Shown here in pieces: positions 25,572 to 32,503 of a stretch of DNA of 64,000 nucleotides. Positions within the stretch are counted from its first letter, which is position 1. Each line of letters starts with the position of its first letter. The translations under genes and the position numbers were made by a program. The notes beneath the pieces were generated by a model. It did not search any database. It saw only the letters and a list, made by a program, of their open reading frames with translations, and was not told where the DNA came from. Location of the stretch: assembly GCF_014656215.1 (NCBI RefSeq), contig NZ_BNBZ01000012.1, forward strand, positions 62,001 through 126,000, written 5' to 3'. This stretch comes from Streptomyces zaomyceticus (GTDB lineage Bacteria > Actinomycetota > Actinomycetes > Streptomycetales > Streptomycetaceae).

Positions 25572-26831
25572 ATGACCGCATCCTTCGAGTTCGGGGGCAC
25601 CCAGGACACCGTCCGGCTGAGGATCCCCGCCGCTCTGCGACAGGAGTCCCAGCCGGAGGCGGAGCCGTCGGCACCGTCCCCGCGCAAGGGCGGCCGAGAC
25701 CTCTATCTCGACCTGCTGCGCGCGCTGGCACTGGTCCGTGTGGTGATCTACCACAACTTCGGCTGGTTCTGGCTGCCCGTCGTCTTCCCGTCGATGGGCG
25801 TGATGTTCGCGCTGGCCGGGTCGCTGATGGCCCGTTCCCTCAGCCGGCCCGCCCTCGGCGTCATCCGGGGCCGTATGCGCCGACTGCTGCCGCCGATGTG
25901 GCTGTTCGGAGCGGTCATCCTCACCCTCGAGATCGTCGACGGCTGGGGGCCCGACGCCGAGGGGCATCCCGACTGGTGGTGGGGCAAGCTGCTGTTCTGG
26001 CTCGTGCCGCTGAGCACTCCGCCGTACGCCGAATCACTGAACGGCTTCGACCATCTCGTGGGGCAGGGCTGGGCGGTGCAGGTCGTCGTCCCGCTCTGGT
26101 ACCTCCGCGCGTACCTCTGGTACGTCCTGCTCTCACCGCTGCTGCTGTGGGCGCTGCGGCGGATGCCGGTGGTGACGCTGTCCGCGCCGATCGCGCTGAC
26201 AGTCGTGCTGAACACGTTCTTCATCGACCAGGAGTTCCTCTACGGCCGGGTCTGGGAGAACCTCAGCGACTTCGCCATGTTCGGCTCCTGCTGGATCCTC
26301 GGCATGGCCCACCAGGAGGGCCTGCTCAAGAAGATCCCGCAGTACGTCGTGCCGTCCGTCGCGCCGCTGATCATGGTGGCCGGCTGGTGGTACCTGCAGA
26401 CCCGACCGGTCGATCCGACCGTGCCCACCGACATCGAGAGCTGGCCGATCGCCCAGGCCCTGTGGTCCTTCGGCTTCGTCGCCATCCTGCTCCACGTCAG
26501 TCCCTCCTGGGAACACTGGCCCCGACCGCTGGAACGCTGGAACGGTCTGATCAGCCTGCTCAACTCACGAGCGGTCAGCGTCTACCTCTGGCACCAGGTC
26601 GCGTTGGTGGCCGCCATCCCGCTGATCGACCCCCTCTGGTCCGTCGGCTTCTTCTACGAACACCTCCAGTGGCTGCTGATGAGCCAGTGGTTTCCGCTGC
26701 TCGTGGCGATTCCCCTGACCGGACTGCTGGTGCTGACCTTCGGCTGGGTCGAGGACGTGGCCGCGAAGCGCTCCCCGCGGCTCTTCCCGTACCCGCGCCG
26801 CGTACGGGGCCGGCGCCGGGCCGGCGCCTGA
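25572..26831 (+). CDS. Acyltransferase family membrane protein
   Basis: A 419-residue acyltransferase-3-type integral membrane protein with about ten hydrophobic segments. Family marks are DLYLDLLRALALVRVVIYHN near residue 45, which carries the conserved Arg and His of this fold, RGRMRRLLPPMWLFG, and VPLWYLRAYLWYVLL. Such proteins transfer O-acyl, usually acetyl, groups to extracellular polysaccharides. It starts two bases after the stop of the deacetylase/glycosyltransferase, so the two are one transcription unit, and it most likely decorates or helps export the same polymer. The C-terminus is basic (RRVRGRRRAGA). Confidence 0.85.
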   Translation: MTASFEFGGTQDTVRLRIPAALRQESQPEAEPSAPSPRKGGRDLYLDLLRALALVRVVIYHNFGWFWLPVVFPSMGVMFALAGSLMARSLSRPALGVIRGRMRRLLPPMWLFGAVILTLEIVDGWGPDAEGHPDWWWGKLLFWLVPLSTPPYAESLNGFDHLVGQGWAVQVVVPLWYLRAYLWYVLLSPLLLWALRRMPVVTLSAPIALTVVLNTFFIDQEFLYGRVWENLSDFAMFGSCWILGMAHQEGLLKKIPQYVVPSVAPLIMVAGWWYLQTRPVDPTVPTDIESWPIAQALWSFGFVAILLHVSPSWEHWPRPLERWNGLISLLNSRAVSVYLWHQVALVAAIPLIDPLWSVGFFYEHLQWLLMSQWFPLLVAIPLTGLLVLTFGWVEDVAAKRSPRLFPYPRRVRGRRRAGA

Positions 26832-27123
26832 CGCGGGCCGCCCGAACCGCGTCGGGCGCGGGGGCGGCAGTGACCCGCGCCACCGATTCCGGTGCCGGTC
26901 GGCGACGCGCCGCGCCTGCTCCGGGTCGGTCGTGACCGTCGATCCGGCGGCGGACTGCTTGGCGCGCGGGGGTGACGGAACCGGGTAACGTCTTTGTCAT
27001 GTTCTTCCAGACGCCGATCCACGAGTGAGAGCGTGACGGGCCCCCGCCGGCGTCCCTCGACGTCGCTGCCCGTCCTCCACCGACGCATCCGCAGCTCACT
27101 TCACCTCACCATCGGGAGAACCC
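26832..27123. other. Intergenic, promoter region of DUF6243 gene
   Basis: 292 bases with no gene that I can support. The right end carries CATCGGGAGAACCC directly before the DUF6243 GTG, a good ribosome binding site. Confidence 0.35.
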
Positions 27124-27339
27124 GTGACCGACAGCAAGAACATCAACAACCCCGTGGGCCAGGGTGGCGGCCAGCGCAAGAGGCAGTCCCGCGCCGAGCG
27201 GCAGAACAACGGTCCGCACCGCAACCGCGACCGCCAGAACGCGGCCGACCAGAAGGCGGAGCTGGTGCGCAAGATGCGTGAGAAGGCACGCGCTGCCGAG
27301 GAGACCACGCAGGCGGACGACACCGCCGCACAGAGCTGA
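27124..27339 (+). CDS. DUF6243 family protein
   Basis: A 71-residue highly charged protein common in Streptomyces: SKNINNPVGQGGGQRKRQSR at the start, then RAERQNNGPHRNRDRQNAAD and a helical ELVRKMREKARAAEE, with an acidic end. No catalytic motif or membrane segment. The composition suggests a nucleic-acid-associated or intrinsically disordered protein, but its function is unknown. GTG start with GGGAG seven bases upstream. A strong perfect hairpin follows 28 bases after the stop, so it is a single-gene unit. Confidence 0.85.
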   Translation: MTDSKNINNPVGQGGGQRKRQSRAERQNNGPHRNRDRQNAADQKAELVRKMREKARAAEETTQADDTAAQS

Positions 27340-27367
27340 CGCGAGGCCGCCGCAGGGCGGCACCGCA

Positions 27368-27412
27368 CGGCGACAGGGCCGGACCGCGACGCACGGTCCG
27401 GCCCTGTCGCCG
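27368..27412. terminator. Strong terminator, perfect 19-bp stem
   Basis: CGGCGACAGGGCCGGACCG pairs perfectly with its complement around a seven-base loop CGACGCA. It separates the DUF6243 gene from the convergent DoxX gene and can serve both. Its right arm runs into a 21-base sequence also present in the terminator at 16458-16511. Confidence 0.88.
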
Positions 27413-27471
27413 TCGCCGTACCGGGGCTTTGCCGCCGGTCCTGCTCGGCTCTCGGCCGCCCCGCCCCGCCG

Positions 27472-27858
27472 TCAGCCCGTGAAGGACTCGGGGCCGAGGC
27501 GCCCCCACACCACGAAGGCGGCCAGAACGAGGTAGACCAGGTCCACCACCAGGAGTGCGGTCTCCCGACGCCGTATGCGGGTGATCGCCGCGCCGGTCAT
27601 CATCAGCGCCAGGCCGAGGGCTGCCAGCGGGACCAGGACCGGTGCGGTGTCGAGTACGGCGGGCAGGACCAGGCCCACCGAGGCCAGCACCTCGAGGGCT
27701 CCGATGGTCTTGATGCTTCCGGCGCTGAAGTCCTCGGCCCAGCGGGCACTGGGGCCCGCGGCGACGATCTTCTCCTTCGGTGTGATCACTTTGAAGCCAC
27801 CGCCGAGCAGATAGGCGGCGGCGAGCAGTCCGGTGATGATCCACAGGGCGAGGTTCAT
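27472..27858 (-). CDS. DoxX family membrane protein
   Basis: A 128-residue protein with four membrane helices: LALWIITGLLAAAYLLGGG, the segment around IGALEVLASVGLVLPAVL, VPLAALGLALMMTGAAI and LVVDLVYLVLAAFVVWG. FKVITPKEKI and the central Gly/Glu are usual for DoxX-like proteins, which are linked to quinone or thiol redox stress without a firm biochemical role. ATG with AAGGA upstream. It follows a decayed carboxymuconolactone decarboxylase gene and lies divergent from an ECF41 sigma factor gene, the typical neighbourhood of such sigma factors. Transcription probably starts at the ECF41-type promoter at 28206-28232. Confidence 0.87.
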   Translation of the reverse strand: MNLALWIITGLLAAAYLLGGGFKVITPKEKIVAAGPSARWAEDFSAGSIKTIGALEVLASVGLVLPAVLDTAPVLVPLAALGLALMMTGAAITRIRRRETALLVVDLVYLVLAAFVVWGRLGPESFTG

Positions 27859-27922
27859 GGCTGTGTCCTTGTGTGGGGTCGGCTCGGGGAGTCGGGGTCG
27901 GGCGGCAGCGTGGGGCCGATGG

Positions 27923-28165
27923 TCAGTGGTGCCGGGCGGGCCGGTGGACGACCTGCTCGTCGTCGTACGTGGCCGCGTGCGCCCGGGCCGCGTCCGGGAC
28001 CGGCCGGCCGCCTCGGCGACGCGGGTGCCCTCCTCGGCCGTCTCCGGGGCGGCGCGTCCGGCGTCGGCGCGCGGTCGACTCCGCGAGCGCGCTGCTCGCG
28101 GCGACGGTGTGCTTCATCGCCATGGCGGCGACGGGGCCGGTCGCGACGTTCGGTCGAGCGTTCAT
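27923..28165 (-). pseudogene. Decayed carboxymuconolactone decarboxylase-like gene
   Basis: The reading from the ATG at 28165 begins MNARPNVATGPVAAMAMKHT, which resembles the N-terminus of AhpD-like carboxymuconolactone decarboxylases, and has GAGGAG seven bases upstream. The expected catalytic Cys region (C-x2-C-x3-H) is missing. In a neighbouring frame the next bases read PETAEEGTRVAEAAG, like the family's C-terminal half, and then the first frame reads HAATYDDEQV, again a family-like segment. The coding sequence thus appears to have lost about half of its middle and to carry frame changes. The usual family length is about 150 residues or more; here 80 codons remain. Intact, it would have been the decarboxylase of the ECF41 module. 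Confidence 0.6.
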
Positions 28166-28205
28166 CGCGCACTCCTCGCTCCCGCTGTTCGCTGTCACCC
28201 CTTAA

Positions 28206-28232
28206 GACAGGGCACCCCGGCAGCCTGTGACA
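28206..28232 (-). promoter_or_regulatory. ECF41-type promoter
   Basis: On the minus strand TGTCACA (28232-28226) is followed after 16 bases by TGTC (28209-28206). The -35 is exactly the TGTCACA recognised by ECF41 sigma factors and the -10 differs by one base from their CGTC. It points to the decayed decarboxylase and DoxX genes, with about 34 bases of leader, and lies next to the ECF41 sigma gene. Confidence 0.6.
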
Positions 28233-28394
28233 GGAGTCGATGTGACGTGCGTCTCCCCGGAGGGCGGTGACGGCCCGCCGACGGTCGGCCACCATCCCAC
28301 CGGTAGCCTCTGGGCATCCTGTGGATTTCGGGTTGGGCAGGCGGGGCGGCGCGCTCGGACCGGGCACCCTCGTCCGCGAGTTGGGGGAGGGCCG

Positions 28395-29318
28395 ATGCCG
28401 GGAGCAACGGATGCGACGGACGCGGCCGGCTATCGGCCGCTGATGTTCTCCATCGCCTACGGGATGACCGGGTCGGTGGGTGACGCCGAGGACCTCGTAC
28501 AGGACGCGTTCCTCGGCCTGACCCGGGCGTACCTGGCGGGTACCGCGATCGCCGCACCGAAGGCGTACCTGACCACAGCCGTCACACGGCTGGGGATCAA
28601 CCACCTGAACTCGGCGCGGGTGCGGCGGGAGACCTATGTGGGGAACTGGCTGCCCGAACCGGTCGTCGTGACCGATGACCGGCCGGGTCCGGTCGAGCAC
28701 GCCGAGCTGGCCGACTCACTGTCCATGGCCTTCCTCGTGCTGCTGGAGGCTCTCTCCCCGACGGAGCGGGCGGTGTTCGTGCTGCGCGAGGTGTTCGGGT
28801 ACGACTACCCGGAGGTGGCCAGGACCACCGGGAAGTCCGAGGCGAACTGCCGCCAGATCTTCGCCCGCGCCAGGAAGCGCATCATCGCGGCCGGGCCGGA
28901 CGCGGACAGCGTGCGGACCCCCGCCGAGCGGGCCGAGGGCGAGGAGCTCGCCCGCATGTTCTTCGCGGCGGCCGAGGGCGGCGACCTGGACGCACTGCTC
29001 GGCATGCTCGCGCCCGATGTCGTGTACTACGGGGACGGCGGCGGCAAGGCACGTGCGACCAGGAATCCGGTGGCCGAGCCGCAGCGTGTGGGGCAGCTGC
29101 TCGTCGGAGGGTTCCGCCGGATCCGGAGCCTCGGCGCCGATCTCCGTCCGGCCCGGGTCAACAGCCGCCCCGGCGCCGTGACGTACGACCCCCAGGGCCG
29201 GGTGGTCAACGTCGTCGAGCTCGACATCGTCGACGGTGTGATCCGGGCGATCCGCTCCGTGTCCAACCCCGACAAGCTCGGCCACCTAGGACCGGTGTCC
29301 GACCTGGCGCGGCTGTAG
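28395..29318 (+). CDS. sigJ: ECF41-group RNA polymerase sigma factor, SigJ type
   Basis: A 307-residue extracytoplasmic-function sigma factor. Region 2 includes MFSIAYGMTGSVGDAEDLVQ, region 4 includes LSPTERAVFVLREVFGYDYP and ARTTGKSEANCRQIFARARK, and a SnoaL-like domain follows from about residue 180. The ECF41 hallmarks are both present: DGGGK at residues 214-218 and NPDKL at 291-295. ECF41 factors have no classical anti-sigma factor; the C-terminal domain modulates their own activity. They usually control a nearby decarboxylase, oxidoreductase or epimerase gene; here the decarboxylase is decayed and DoxX remains. ATG at 28395 with GGGGGAGG upstream; earlier in-frame starts are rejected. 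Confidence 0.92.
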   Translation: MPGATDATDAAGYRPLMFSIAYGMTGSVGDAEDLVQDAFLGLTRAYLAGTAIAAPKAYLTTAVTRLGINHLNSARVRRETYVGNWLPEPVVVTDDRPGPVEHAELADSLSMAFLVLLEALSPTERAVFVLREVFGYDYPEVARTTGKSEANCRQIFARARKRIIAAGPDADSVRTPAERAEGEELARMFFAAAEGGDLDALLGMLAPDVVYYGDGGGKARATRNPVAEPQRVGQLLVGGFRRIRSLGADLRPARVNSRPGAVTYDPQGRVVNVVELDIVDGVIRAIRSVSNPDKLGHLGPVSDLARL

Positions 29319-29409
29319 GGGGAGGGAGTGGTCGAGCGGTGATCGTCGTGGCGCGGTGGCGCGGGCGGGGGACCGTGACCCGGGACGCCGGTACCCGTGG
29401 CCGGACCTC

Positions 29410-29577
29410 CTAGGTCGTCTCTTCTGGATCTTGCCGGTCAGGCCCGCGTCGTCCGGTGCCGTACATCGCAAGGCGGAGGGGCGCCCGTGTACTGGATGTA
29501 CTCGGGTGTCCCGACAACGCGGCGAGGTGCGGTGCCGGGCGGCGCGGGCCAGGCAAGATCCGGAAGAGACGGCCTAG
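29410..29577. mobile_element. MITE-like element with 22-bp terminal inverted repeats and CTAG flanks
   Basis: A 168-base segment bounded by CTAG at 29410-29413 and 29574-29577. Inside the flanks are inverted ends, GTCGTCTCTTCTGGATC... and GCCGTCTCTTCCGGATC... (22 bases, two mismatches). No coding sequence lies between. The pattern fits a non-autonomous element with a 4-base target duplication, as IS5-group elements produce at CTAG. The right CTAG contains the TAG stop of the neighbouring leftward gene. An unusually long hairpin terminator is the alternative. Confidence 0.5.
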
Positions 29578-30398
29578 GCCTCCCGTCCCTCTCGGATTCG
29601 GTCCTTGGCCCACCACAGGAACGCGGCGGCGTGCTGCCGGTTGGCGAAGCCGTCGCCGGCGAGGTCGAGCAGGAGGTTGTTGCTCCACAGGATGAGCCGG
29701 CCGAGGGTCCGGTTCACCGACTCCGGAGCCGGCAGCTCCAGGCCGTAGACCATCCGCGCGATCTCACGCTTGCCGCCGGCCTCGGTCGTGTACTTCAGGA
29801 TCGTCAGGAAGCGGTCGGGGTGCATCACGCACAGGACCCGCGTGAGGAGGGCCTCCTTGAAACCGGTCATGGCGAACGGCTTGGCGCCGGACAGCAGGTG
29901 CTCGAGTCGGTCTTCGAGCGGAACGTCCCCGGGCCCGCGCAGGAGGTACTCGACGGTCTCGCGCGTCGCCTTTCCGGCCGCGGCGTCGCCCATGCCGTTC
30001 CACGCGGCGTTGAAGGTGGCCTGATTGCCGGGGTGGGCTCCGACCTCGGAGTTGGCGAAGTCCTTGAGGACTCTGGGGTCGCACGTCCACAGCCCGTCCG
30101 GGGAGAAGATCTTCTGGTACTTCGCCCAGTAGGCAGCCACATCGGGGTCGAGGGCCGGTCTGACGGCGAGGTACCGCTCCTTCAGCCGGGCCACCCGTTC
30201 CAGCTGCTCGGGATCGACGTCCTCGGCTTTCGGGAAACGGGACTTGAGCTCGTCGAAGGAGCGGAGAGGGTTCCTCTCGGGGACCACGGGGTCCCTGTGC
30301 TCCCAGGCGAATCCGCACCGGTGCTTCACGAGCCGGCCTCCGCCGTCGAGGGGGCGGACCGCCTCGATGTCCTCGTCGTCGCTGCACAGTGGACACAT
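29574..30398 (-). CDS. Conserved hypothetical protein with N-terminal zinc-ribbon
   Basis: A 274-residue protein from the ATG at 30398. The N-terminus MCPLCSDDED with a following HRCGFAWEH suggests a small zinc-ribbon (C-x2-C and H-x-C). The rest is helical, with HPGNQATFNAAWNGMG, FKEALLTRVLCVMHPDRFL, GKREIARMVYGLELP and a conserved end with RLILWSNNLLLDLAGDGFAN and HAAAFLWWAKDRI. The last part recalls the N-terminal region of some McrB-like restriction ATPases, but I cannot confirm that. No nuclease motif is visible. Its stop codon lies in the CTAG flank of the MITE-like element. A longer in-frame reading to 30605 has no ribosome binding site. Confidence 0.65.
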   Translation of the reverse strand: MCPLCSDDEDIEAVRPLDGGGRLVKHRCGFAWEHRDPVVPERNPLRSFDELKSRFPKAEDVDPEQLERVARLKERYLAVRPALDPDVAAYWAKYQKIFSPDGLWTCDPRVLKDFANSEVGAHPGNQATFNAAWNGMGDAAAGKATRETVEYLLRGPGDVPLEDRLEHLLSGAKPFAMTGFKEALLTRVLCVMHPDRFLTILKYTTEAGGKREIARMVYGLELPAPESVNRTLGRLILWSNNLLLDLAGDGFANRQHAAAFLWWAKDRIREGREA

Positions 30399-30673
30399 GG
30401 CCAACGCCACGACTACCCCCGCTTCGTCGGTGCCGGACCCCGGCTCCGAGGCGTCGCACGCTTCGGCCGGGACCCGCATTCTCGCACTGGGCTGAGGCAC
30501 TCGGGATGCCGTCCCGGGCGCCCCGACCGACCTCGCCTCGACCGCCCCGGAGGCCAACTCGGCTTCAGGAAAAGAAGTGTTCGGCTGCGGTGAGGAGGCG
30601 GCCACCCGCAGGAGGTGGCTTTCGGGGGATACGGGGGCGGTGGAGTCGCGACCGAGGCGGTGCCCGGTACCGA

Positions 30674-31174
30674 TCAGTCGGCCGGCCGACAGACCGGAGG
30701 TTGTCCGGCCGGGTACGGAACGTCGTCGGTGCCCCGGTCCTCGTCGCTCTCGGGGGCCAGGATCCCCTGCAGGGCCGCGAGGTCGGCCTCTTCGTCGCGG
30801 CGCAGTCGTCCGCGACCGTCCGCATCCAGGTCGGCGGGGCGGACGACGACCAGGCGCAGCCCGTGCGCGGGGACCTGCTCGTCCCGCCGGGCGTCGTACA
30901 GGGCTCGCTGCTCGCCGCGGTGGACGCCGCTGACGGTGAGTCGATCCGGCTTGTCGAAGTGGGGCATCGGCCGGTCATGCTGCAGTTCGCGGTACTCGAC
31001 CACCAGCCGATGTCCGGGCCAGTAGGCGTCGACCGGCAGCCGGACGCGTCGGCCGCCGGCTCCGGCGTCCCCCAGCAGCCAGTCGAACCTGTGCTGCGTC
31101 AGAGCGCTCTCCCCGAGAATCCGGTCGCACAGCCCCACGACGTACGCCTCGTCACTGCCCTCCCTCGCTGCCAT
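30674..31174 (-). CDS. Small hypothetical protein, PD-(D/E)xK-like
   Basis: A 166-residue protein from the ATG at 31174 (MAAREGSDEAYVVGLCDRIL). The middle reads RVRLPVDAYWPGHRLVVEYR followed by ELQH, resembling the D...E-x-(K/R) core of small restriction-endonuclease-like folds. SGVHRGEQRALYDARRD and LRLVVVRPADLD follow, as in very-short-patch-repair-like nucleases where an Arg/Gln helix packs behind the active site. Nuclease activity is inference: the usual Lys of the core is Arg. It is encoded just upstream of the zinc-ribbon protein gene on the same strand, with 275 bases between them. Confidence 0.6.
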   Translation of the reverse strand: MAAREGSDEAYVVGLCDRILGESALTQHRFDWLLGDAGAGGRRVRLPVDAYWPGHRLVVEYRELQHDRPMPHFDKPDRLTVSGVHRGEQRALYDARRDEQVPAHGLRLVVVRPADLDADGRGRLRRDEEADLAALQGILAPESDEDRGTDDVPYPAGQPPVCRPAD

Positions 31175-31229
31175 GACGAGGCATCCTGCCACCACCCACG
31201 GCCCGGCGGCATCCGGGCGGACGAGGCCG

Positions 31230-32135
31230 TCAGTCGCTCATCGCGGCGAGCCCCGCGGCACAGTCCGCGTAGCGCGGAGTCCAGCCCAGCTCGGCCCGGG
31301 CCTTCGCGTTGCTCACACGCATGCTGGTCGTGAACATCTTGTACGCGTACGACATCGGCCGGGTCAGCGAGGCCGGAAGCGTCAGGGGGCGCGGGGTGTC
31401 GAAAGCCGCTGCCGTCGCCCGGACGTGGGCGCCGAAGCCCATCGGGGTGTCGTCCACGATGTTGTACGCCTCGCCGGGCCGCCCGCCCTCGACCGCCCGG
31501 GCCACCGCCCTCGCGGCGTCCCGCAGTTCGACCCAGGGCAGCACCCGGCCCCGGTCGGCCACCGCCGGCAGCTTGCGCCGCTTCAGCAGTTCCACCAGTG
31601 CCTCCGTGCCGCCGGGCCCGTAGAACAGCCCGAAGCGCAGCGCGATCCCCTCGATCCCTTCCGTACCGAGCATCAGCCGCTCCTTGGTCCGCATCGCGTC
31701 GACATGCGCCTGGGAGTGCCGGTCGAGTCCGGCCGGTCCGAAGACGTCGTCCTCCGTGAGCGGCCGGTCTCCGAAGTCCCGGTAGCCGTAGCCGAAGACC
31801 ATCGACTCGGCGATCATGCGGCGGGCACCCACCGCCCGTGCCGCCTCGACCAGATGGGCGGTGCCCCCGACCCGGAGGGCGTCGGTGGCGACCATGTCCC
31901 GGTGCTTCATCGGGGCGGCCCGCAGCGCGGTCGCCGCGTGCACCACCGTGTCGATCTTCAGCCCGTCCACGGCGCGCAGCAGCGCGTCGCGGTCCATGAG
32001 GTCGGCCACGACGTCATTGCCCGGGCCTCGCCCCAGGCTCAGGACGCGGTGTCCCGCGGTCCTGAGCTCCTCGGCGACATGGCGCCCGAAGACCCCGCTC
32101 GCCCCGGCCAGCAGCACGTTCTCGGTGTTGTCCAT
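31230..32135 (-). CDS. NAD-dependent epimerase/dehydratase family protein
   Basis: Extended short-chain dehydrogenase fold, about 300 residues. The NAD loop VLLAGASGVFGRHVAEEL (G-x-x-G-x-x-G) is at the N-terminus, followed by VVHAATALRAAP, AESMVFGYGYRDFG and LRFGLFYGPGG. The catalytic Tyr-x-x-x-Lys is not clear: the usual YxxxK position reads HSQAHVDAMRTKERLML, so the Tyr may be missing and activity is uncertain. Start chosen at the ATG at 32135; ATGs at 32141 and 32171 are possible and none has a good ribosome binding site. It lies downstream of the P450-ferredoxin pair with a G-rich tract in between, and could alternatively belong to the ECF41 regulon, where epimerases are common. Confidence 0.75.
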   Translation of the reverse strand: MDNTENVLLAGASGVFGRHVAEELRTAGHRVLSLGRGPGNDVVADLMDRDALLRAVDGLKIDTVVHAATALRAAPMKHRDMVATDALRVGGTAHLVEAARAVGARRMIAESMVFGYGYRDFGDRPLTEDDVFGPAGLDRHSQAHVDAMRTKERLMLGTEGIEGIALRFGLFYGPGGTEALVELLKRRKLPAVADRGRVLPWVELRDAARAVARAVEGGRPGEAYNIVDDTPMGFGAHVRATAAAFDTPRPLTLPASLTRPMSYAYKMFTTSMRVSNAKARAELGWTPRYADCAAGLAAMSD

Positions 32136-32251
32136 GCCCATGGGACGGACAGGGGGCCGTGAATGTGACATCGCCGAGCGGGAGCGGGAGCGGGAGGGGG
32201 AGGGGGAAGGGGAGAGGGCCGGGGACGGGGCCGGGGGCGTGCCGGGGTCCT

Positions 32252-32446
32252 CTACGCTTCTGCGAGCGTGATCGCCCCTACCGGGCAGGCCCGGGCCGCC
32301 TCACGTACGAGGGGGCCCTCCGGTTCGTCCGGGTGCCCCGGGACGACCGTACCGAAGCCGTCGTCGTCCTGGGTGAAGACGTCCGGGGAGAGCAGCGCAC
32401 ACTGCCCGGCTCCGATACATACGTCCGTGTCGAGGGAGATGCGCAC
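32252..32446 (-). CDS. [3Fe-4S]-type ferredoxin
   Basis: A 64-residue ferredoxin: RISLDTDVCIGAGQCALLSP with C-x5-C, and ACPVGAITL with the third Cys followed by Pro. The missing fourth ligand is characteristic of the 3Fe-4S ferredoxins that serve Streptomyces P450s. It lies 57 bases downstream of a CYP105-like P450 gene on the same strand and almost certainly delivers electrons to it. The GTG at 32446 has GGAAGGA nine bases upstream; an ATG at 32485 gives a longer form without family support. Confidence 0.9.
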   Translation of the reverse strand: MRISLDTDVCIGAGQCALLSPDVFTQDDDGFGTVVPGHPDEPEGPLVREAARACPVGAITLAEA

Positions 32447-32503
32447 CGGCTGGGTCCTTCCTTTCGTCGGCTGGTCTCTCATCACGGTCGGACCGACCGG
32501 CCC

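Noticed and set aside
23275-25731. 818-codon minus-strand reading opposite the polysaccharide synthase
   Set aside because: The plus strand encodes a convincing NodB/GT2 enzyme; the minus reading is its mirror shadow.
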